NCBI GenBank assembly: GCA_903876615.1 | Contig: CAIRAS010000506.1 | Span: 1-6,000 of the forward strand | DNA length: 6,000 nucleotides | Direction: 5' to 3' | Source of the DNA: an uncultured Holophagaceae bacterium | Lineage (GTDB): Bacteria; Acidobacteriota; Holophagae; Holophagales; Holophagaceae | Shown here: piece by piece, positions 5,322-6,000 of the stretch | How the letters are laid out: each line of letters opens with the position of its first letter | Numbering within the stretch: position 1 is the stretch's first letter | Made by a program: the position numbers and the translations under genes | Notes under the pieces: generated by a model | What the model saw: the letters and a program-made list of their open reading frames with translations, nothing else | What the model was told of the DNA's origin: nothing | Databases searched by the model: none

Positions 5322-6000
5322 CCCCGAATGGTAGGGGAAACAGGCACGGCCAGGGAGTTGATGAACTCAGTCAGCGCGGTGAGCACGGCGGCTTCCTGGT
5401 CGCGGTGGGGGGAGTGGCCACAGTTCGGAAGGGCCAGCAGGCGGGTGCCGGGGACCCGGTCGGCGATGACCTCGATCTGATGCAGGCTGGCGTATTCGTC
5501 ATCGATGCCCTGGATGGCCAGGATGGGGCAGGTGATGCGGGGCAGGCGGTCCACGATGTTCCAGTGCCGGTACTCGGGGGAGAGCCAGATGTCGTGCCAC
5601 TCGCTGAATACGCGGGCTGCGTCTGCGTGGTGCCGGGCCAGGCGGGCGGGCCACTCGGTGGTGCGCCAGACCTCTCCCGCAGCCCGGATGCCCGCCAGGG
5701 TCTCCTCCTCGATGAACTCGTGGGGGGCCATGAGGGCGATGCCGAGGGGTGCGTCCGGGTGGGCCGCCGCGTAGAGCAGGGCCATGGTGCCGCCGTCGCT
5801 GTGGCCGATGACCACGGGACGCACCACCCCCAGGGCCGCCAGGAAGGCCGGCAGAGCCTCCTCCCCCTCCCGGTGCTGATAGCGGGCGTTGCGGGGCTCG
5901 GGATAGGGCTCTGACTGGCCATAGCCCGCCCGGGAAGGCACGAGGACCCGGCAGCCCGTGGCCGCCGCCAGGCGCTCCGGGAACTTGCCCCACATGGAGG
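5318..6000 (-). CDS. Alpha/beta fold hydrolase, N-terminus outside window
   Basis: About 227 residues are visible and the frame continues past base 6000. A Met codon at 5993-5995 is probably internal: it lies in SMWGKFPERLAAATG, a segment that in this family follows the oxyanion-loop His-Gly region, and the preceding Ser codon (5996-5998) stays open. Counting from that Met, the catalytic triad is Ser66 in the nucleophile elbow GHSDGG, Asp166 in QGIDDEY, and His194 in NCGHSPHRD. Residues about 90-150 form a helical cap (PHEFIEEETLAGIRAAGEVW onward) that shapes the substrate site. There is no sign of a membrane segment in the visible part, so a cytoplasmic enzyme acting on small esters, lactones or ring-cleavage products is likely; the substrate cannot be named. 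The stop codon TGA overlaps the rsmH start by ATGA, making this the upstream gene of a three-gene operon. Confidence 0.88.
   Translation of the reverse strand, partial: SMWGKFPERLAAATGCRVLVPSRAGYGQSEPYPEPRNARYQHREGEEALPAFLAALGVVRPVVIGHSDGGTMALLYAAAHPDAPLGIALMAPHEFIEEETLAGIRAAGEVWRTTEWPARLARHHADAARVFSEWHDIWLSPEYRHWNIVDRLPRITCPILAIQGIDDEYASLHQIEVIADRVPGTRLLALPNCGHSPHRDQEAAVLTALTEFINSLAVPVSPTIRG

Noticed and set aside
4914..5914. Two overlapping plus-strand open frames opposite rsmH and the alpha/beta hydrolase
   Set aside because: Their translations show no family features, whereas the minus strand encodes clear RsmH and hydrolase motifs.

Overview
The window is a GC-rich stretch of bacterial chromosome, densely packed with genes. 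No replicon, phage or mobility genes are visible. Gene content and style (an M28 peptidase with a PA-like domain and a short secretion signal, a secreted dienelactone hydrolase-like protein, and long intergenic palindromes built from short direct repeats) would suit an environmental Gram-negative such as an Acidobacteriota/Holophagae-type organism. That assignment is an impression from protein style, not a demonstrated one.

Layout. Bases 1-108 are the 3' end of a plus-strand gene that reads like the C-terminus of the 23S rRNA methyltransferase RlmN. A 313-base gap follows, dominated by a long inverted repeat (198-314). Next is dut (dUTPase, 422-877), then a second, different long inverted repeat (914-984). 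Then come two plus-strand genes that probably form one transcript: a secreted dienelactone hydrolase-family protein (1069-1827) and a secreted PA-domain M28 zinc metallopeptidase (1866-3395). A hairpin at 1842-1868 overlaps the TTG start of the peptidase gene.

The right half is a minus-strand operon read from 6000 towards 3382: an alpha/beta hydrolase cut by the window edge (5318-6000), an N-terminally extended RsmH-type 16S rRNA methyltransferase (4278-5321), and an uncharacterised five-helix membrane protein with a large predicted periplasmic domain (3382-4266). The first two overlap by ATGA; the next gap is 11 bases. The membrane-protein gene and the peptidase gene converge and overlap by 14 bases at their stop codons, leaving no room for a terminator between the operons.

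How the genes work together. The left end is housekeeping: rRNA modification and dUTP removal. The middle pair exports two hydrolases, probably for scavenging peptides and esters. The right operon mixes a small-molecule hydrolase, rRNA methylation and a membrane protein with no obvious single pathway. I see no convincing novel multi-gene system. The items most worth checking are the two structured palindromes flanking dut, the start-codon hairpin of the peptidase gene, the extended RsmH outside a division cluster, and the unknown membrane protein.
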